Virus record (IMG/VR): IMGVR_UViG_3300025280_000163
Location: 1-24,364 of that record
Source: a virus
Direction: 5' to 3' (one strand)
Length of the DNA stretch: 24,364 nt
Shown here: piece by piece, positions 21,553 to 24,364 of the stretch
Position numbering within the stretch: the stretch's first letter is position 1
Layout of the letters: each line of letters opens with the position of its first letter
Made by a program: the position numbers and the translations under genes
Notes under the pieces: model-generated
What the model was told of the DNA's origin: nothing
The model's database searches: none
The model's input: only the letters and a program-made list of their open reading frames with translations

Positions 21553-22298
21553 TATGGTTTATTTGGTTCTACTAAATCATTAAAGTTAGTTTCTGGGTCT
21601 TCTCGTCCTGAAATTCCATAAGGAACCATTTGTTGTTTTATTACTTCTGAATATTTGCAAACTTTCATTTTATTATTTTCAACGTAACTTACTACAGGAT
21701 CATTTAAACGATGATAGCCATACAGTTTATCTTTAGTTTCTACATTAGCATCTAATAAATTAGACCTCAATGCTATTGATACTTCTATTTTTTGTTCCAT
21801 ACATTTAGCTAACCAAAATTCACAACAAGCTCTTCCCATTTCAGCAAAATAAACTAATTTTTTATAAGTAAAATCAGCTCCAAACATGCTTATAGAACCA
21901 ACTTTATTCCAATACGCAAAAGCTATTGCGTAAGCTACTGTATTATTTAAATATCCGCATTCTGTGTCTTGAATAATAGCTTCTATTGGATAAAGCTCTA
22001 CAGACGGTGTTCTTTTATCTAATTCAACAGAATAAACAGGACAATTAATTGTAGACAATGTTTTTCTCATTAACTTAGTTTGACCACCTGCATCTTCAGT
22101 ATCAAAAAATCTGCTCATTGGGTCCATTGCAAATACCCTATCTGGATTAGGAATAATTCCTGCCATTGCATTAATAGCCCATACTTCATCAAATTCTTGA
22201 CTGTGTGTTCTTGCTATATGAAAATCTAATTGACTTTCTCCCATAGCTACAATAGCTATATTTTTACCTTTTAAGGCTTTTATTGGTTTTTTTAACAT
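21552..22298 (-). CDS. Rossmann-type protein, glycosyltransferase-like (DUF115/GT42-like)
   Basis: 248 residues from an ATG at 22298 with AAGGAG six bases upstream. The N-terminal beta-alpha unit IAIVAMGESQLD (14-25) is followed by VWAINAMAG (39-47) and FAMDP (56-60), then NNTVAYAIAFAYW and ISMFGADF (118-143). The order G-x-S-L near the start, N-x(A/Q) next, then a D/N-P pair, resembles CMP-sialic-acid-using GT42 enzymes and DUF115-type proteins. In Cst-II the corresponding motifs are GNGPSL, RCNQF and FYNP. This is a weak similarity from memory. It would make the protein a nucleotide-sugar-binding transferase that might modify fibre or host surface glycans, but a nonenzymatic Rossmann protein is equally possible. 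It lies between adaptor and tail genes, unusual for a metabolic enzyme. Confidence 0.5.
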   Translation of the reverse strand: MLKKPIKALKGKNIAIVAMGESQLDFHIARTHSQEFDEVWAINAMAGIIPNPDRVFAMDPMSRFFDTEDAGGQTKLMRKTLSTINCPVYSVELDKRTPSVELYPIEAIIQDTECGYLNNTVAYAIAFAYWNKVGSISMFGADFTYKKLVYFAEMGRACCEFWLAKCMEQKIEVSIALRSNLLDANVETKDKLYGYHRLNDPVVSYVENNKMKVCKYSEVIKQQMVPYGISGREDPETNFNDLVEPNKP

Positions 22299-22315
22299 TA
22301 TCTGCTCCTTAATGT

Positions 22316-22957
22316 TTAAGTTTGTTGAATTTTATATGTTCCTTCTCTATAACTGTCGGTAGTATTTCTGCCTTCTGCTAAAATCTTTAATCTTGCCAAA
22401 GCTTCATCGTATCTTGTTTTATAAAGATTCATTAGGTCGGCATCTCCCTTCATGTAAGTATAGCCTTCCAATAAAGACCCATATAATAAAACATTAATAG
22501 CATTAGTAGACAACCAAGTTGTACCGCTATCTGATCCTGCTGTTATAGAAGTAGGACGATAAAAATAATGCAATTCAACGTTAAAATCAGCGTTTGGAGT
22601 TGGTCCAATAATATAAGTGTTGTTGTCAAAAAGAGCATAATGTTTAGGCTCTCCTTTTGTTGTAGTTGTAGGATAAGCTTCTCTTATAAAACTTACATCT
22701 GTTCTTATTAAATAATTGTAAGTATTTGAACTTATAGTTGCTAAAGAAAAAGTGTCCATAAAATCAGTTGGAGTTGTAAGATATTGATTACCATCCGTCA
22801 AATTACCTTGTACATTTTTTCTAAATACAGGCAAACGAACTAATTTTAATATTCTTTCTTCAGCTTGTTTAATTATTGTAGGTAAATCATTTACAAAAGT
22901 TGTTTCTGAATTTTGTAAATAATCTTGTATAGCTGTTTTTAATTCTGAATAAGTCAT
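22316..22957 (-). CDS. Head-tail adaptor protein (SU10/gp11-type adaptor-like)
   Basis: 213 residues from an ATG at 22957. The N-terminus MTYSELKTAIQDYLQNSETT, then FVNDLPTIIKQAEERILK, is the hallmark of the phage adaptor family, as in the adaptor of podovirus SU10 and comparable to T7 gp11 and P22 gp4 in role. A beta part follows (QYLTTPTDFMDTFSLA, then PKHYALFDNNTYIIGPTP and VELHYFYRP). A C-terminal helix bundle (LYGSLLEGYTYMKGDADLMN, then YKTRYDEALARLKILAEG) completes the fold. Such adaptors form a 12-fold ring below the portal and link it to the tail nozzle. The nearby nozzle and fibre genes agree with this. Ribosome-binding site is weak; coupling to the previous gene is likely (two-base gap). 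Confidence 0.75.
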   Translation of the reverse strand: MTYSELKTAIQDYLQNSETTFVNDLPTIIKQAEERILKLVRLPVFRKNVQGNLTDGNQYLTTPTDFMDTFSLATISSNTYNYLIRTDVSFIREAYPTTTTKGEPKHYALFDNNTYIIGPTPNADFNVELHYFYRPTSITAGSDSGTTWLSTNAINVLLYGSLLEGYTYMKGDADLMNLYKTRYDEALARLKILAEGRNTTDSYREGTYKIQQT

Positions 22958-22959
22958 AA

Positions 22960-23304
22960 TTAACTCGTTGTTACTGTTAAATTTCCTATTTTTCCAAACA
23001 TATCTAAGCCAACTGTAGAAGAACCAAATTCAGTCATTCCTCCTCCTATTGGATCAAATGCTGAAAGTCTTCTACTTGCTGCTAAACTTTTATCAGGTCT
23101 AGGATTGCGTAATGCTTGTGGATCATCTTTAGCATATTTACCTAATTGTAATTGCGGTTGATCAACATCCAGACATTCATTGCAAACTCTATACCCAGTT
23201 CGTTTTTGATCATATATTTCAAACTTTAATTCGTTATAAGGATATTCAAAACTACAACGATCACAATATGCTATAGCTTTTTTGCCTGAAGCAAAATTAC
23301 TCAT
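22960..23304 (-). CDS. Four-Cys zinc-finger-like conserved phage protein
   Basis: 114 residues from an ATG at 23304 (TAATG overlap). Cys14-x2-Cys17 and Cys41-x2-Cys44 are separated by 23 residues (CDRCSFEYPYNELKFEIYDQ, then RTGYRVCNECLD), which predicts one zinc ribbon. The remainder is Pro/Gly/Arg-rich (DPQALRNPRPDKSLAASRRL), ending with VGLDMFGKIGNLTVTTS. The same arrangement, a zinc ribbon followed by an unstructured tail, is common among proteins next to adaptor genes of marine phages. It is probably a virion component or a morphogenesis factor; function unknown. Confidence 0.6.
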   Translation of the reverse strand: MSNFASGKKAIAYCDRCSFEYPYNELKFEIYDQKRTGYRVCNECLDVDQPQLQLGKYAKDDPQALRNPRPDKSLAASRRLSAFDPIGGGMTEFGSSTVGLDMFGKIGNLTVTTS

Positions 23305-23996
23305 TAATTTTGCCCAATAAAAGGAACAAAACGAACAGATGATTTTTCTCTATCTTCTTCTGCTGCAAATCTCCATTGTTCTTCATATAGTCCTTTTAAT
23401 GCAATAACTCTTTCAGGTTGTTCTGCGTGTTTAATTGATAAGTAATAAGCTAAACCAGCAGTAGCACAGGGCAAAAATCTTGCTGGTAAATCTAAAGTGT
23501 TAGATGCTGGAGCACCTACGTCTTCAATTCTAGCAATCCTGTAATAAAACAATGTGTAAGTTTCCGCACTATCTGGAACAGGATATAAATGCACAACTGG
23601 AGCTGCTTGTTGTCTATCTATGTATATTTGAATAGGCAAGCCTTGAGATAATTTATTAGGAATTGCTGCATAAGTAGACACAGAAATACGATTCAAACGT
23701 GAATCGCTTTGTGTGCTTGTATTACCAGAATCTGTTCTAATAAAATATTCAATTAAATCAATAGTATCGGCTGGCATAGTATAACTACCTGTTCCAGCAG
23801 TAAGCGTTTGTGTTCCACTTTCAACTGTCCATAAGTTAATACCACGATTTGCCCATTCAAGAAACATGGTATTTAAGGAGCGTCTAGCACTCCTTAAATG
23901 ATACCCAGAACGCATTTCTACTCCAGCCATATCATAGGCTTCTTCTGCTAGTTCTGTAAAATCTGGATTAAATGTAGCTGACCCACTTGTAGCCAT
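23304..23996 (-). CDS. Head-tail connector / tail accessory protein (gp4-like adaptor)
   Basis: 230 residues from an ATG at 23996, immediately after the previous stop (TAA-ATG). An N-terminal helical region (FTELAEEAYDMAGVEMRSGY, then LRSARRSLNTMFLEWANRG) leads to a beta part (LTAGTGSYTMPADTIDLIEY, PIQIYIDRQQAAPVVHLYPV) and a C-terminal helical region (RFLPCATAGLAYYLSIKHAE, then RVIALKGLYEEQWRFAAEED). This helix-beta-helix layout is that of head-to-tail joining proteins such as P22 gp4 and T7 gp11, which bind the portal and accept the nozzle. It is one of two adaptor-like genes in the window, so one may act as a head-closure ring and the other as the adaptor ring. Virion role fairly sure, exact homologue not. 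Confidence 0.65.
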   Translation of the reverse strand: MATSGSATFNPDFTELAEEAYDMAGVEMRSGYHLRSARRSLNTMFLEWANRGINLWTVESGTQTLTAGTGSYTMPADTIDLIEYFIRTDSGNTSTQSDSRLNRISVSTYAAIPNKLSQGLPIQIYIDRQQAAPVVHLYPVPDSAETYTLFYYRIARIEDVGAPASNTLDLPARFLPCATAGLAYYLSIKHAEQPERVIALKGLYEEQWRFAAEEDREKSSVRFVPFIGQN

Positions 23997-24364
23997 TTAC
24001 ACTTTTCCGCCATATTTCTTTTTAACCAAGTCTTGATACATTGGTATTTTACTACCTGCCTTATACATTGGTACTTTTTTACCTGCCTTCATTGCAACTC
24101 TTCCTCTACCTAAGTTTTCTTTTTCAGGTCCACCTACTCTTGCTGCGGGTGTTGGTGGTTTTTTAGGAACTCTTGGTCTTGGTGGCATAGGAGTTTTATT
24201 ATGTGATAACGCAGGCATTGGGTTATTTTCTGTACCTGCTTTTAACATGTACGTTTCTGCTATATCAACTGACAAACTAATAACTGGTCCTAAATCAAAA
24301 GCTTTTTTAGCTTTAACAATTAAAGAACCTATTATGTCACCAATTTTTAAATCAGAAACTTCAG
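23997..24364 (-). CDS. Partial Lys/Gly/Pro-rich protein, start beyond window
   Basis: The frame is open from the right edge to a TAA at 23997, so at least 122 residues are present and the N-terminus is missing. A TTG at 24275 is in frame but is not needed as a start, because 29 codons before it are also open (EVSDLKIGDIIGSLIVKAKK and onwards). The C-terminal half is basic and Pro-rich (TPMPPRPRVPKKPPTP). It has a duplicated motif KAGKKVPMY / KAGSKIPMY before the end QDLVKKKYGGKV. Such tails appear in small virion proteins of marine phages. The function is unknown; it precedes the connector gene with no gap. Confidence 0.5.
   Translation of the reverse strand, partial: EVSDLKIGDIIGSLIVKAKKAFDLGPVISLSVDIAETYMLKAGTENNPMPALSHNKTPMPPRPRVPKKPPTPAARVGGPEKENLGRGRVAMKAGKKVPMYKAGSKIPMYQDLVKKKYGGKV

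Noticed and set aside
1-24364. tRNA genes, integrase or attachment sites, insertion sequences
   Set aside because: I found no cloverleaf-like segments, transposase or integrase motifs, or flanking direct repeats by eye; the window is gene-dense with phage late genes only.

Overview
This window looks like part of the late (structural and lysis) operon of a short-tailed, podovirus-like phage of an AT-rich marine Gram-negative bacterium. The marine assignment is a judgement from recognition: AT-rich codon use plus several small protein types I know mainly from uncultured marine phages. A SAR11-, SAR116- or related alphaproteobacterial host is plausible but not shown by the sequence. The Gram-negative inference is firmer, because there is an overlapping inner-membrane/lipoprotein spanin pair. 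All 33 genes lie on the minus strand, so transcription runs from the right end (24364) to the left end (1). They are packed tightly: eleven junctions are one-base stop/start overlaps (TAATG or TAGTG), others overlap by 4 to 29 bases, and the longest gene-free stretch is only 76 bases (9703-9778). Plus-strand reading frames are shadows of these genes.

In transcription order, the right third (24364-17433) holds head-tail joining and tail genes: a truncated Lys-rich protein, two adaptor-like proteins with a four-Cys protein between them, a Rossmann-type glycosyltransferase-like protein, a small helical protein, a beta-rich structural protein, a 22-residue-repeat protein, and a large fibre with about 31 tandem 17-residue YadA-like repeats ending in an S74 self-cleaving chaperone domain.

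The middle (17429-14564) is an accessory block of small genes. It contains two tail-proximal hypotheticals, two very small membrane proteins (a 53-residue one that is easy to miss, and a 62-residue coiled-coil plus membrane-helix protein), an HNH-like protein, four tiny very basic proteins (one only 57 residues), a thermonuclease-fold nuclease and a two-helix holin candidate.

Next (14564-10895) come two large exported proteins of unknown role. One has a signal peptide, an Asn/Thr repeat linker and a C-terminal domain; the other has a signal sequence, a nidogen-like domain, a Cys-repeat array, a Glu-rich helix and a C-terminal domain. They sit inside the lysis region, upstream of a membrane coiled-coil protein, the i-spanin/o-spanin pair and a T4-lysozyme-type endolysin (9702-9259). 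This pair is the least explained and most interesting part of the window.

The left part (9259-1) encodes a tail-nozzle-like protein, two small virion proteins and five proteins resembling the internal/ejection protein set of podoviruses, including a GNAT-fold protein; the last one runs off the left edge. Terminase, portal, capsid and replication genes are not in the window and presumably lie outside it.
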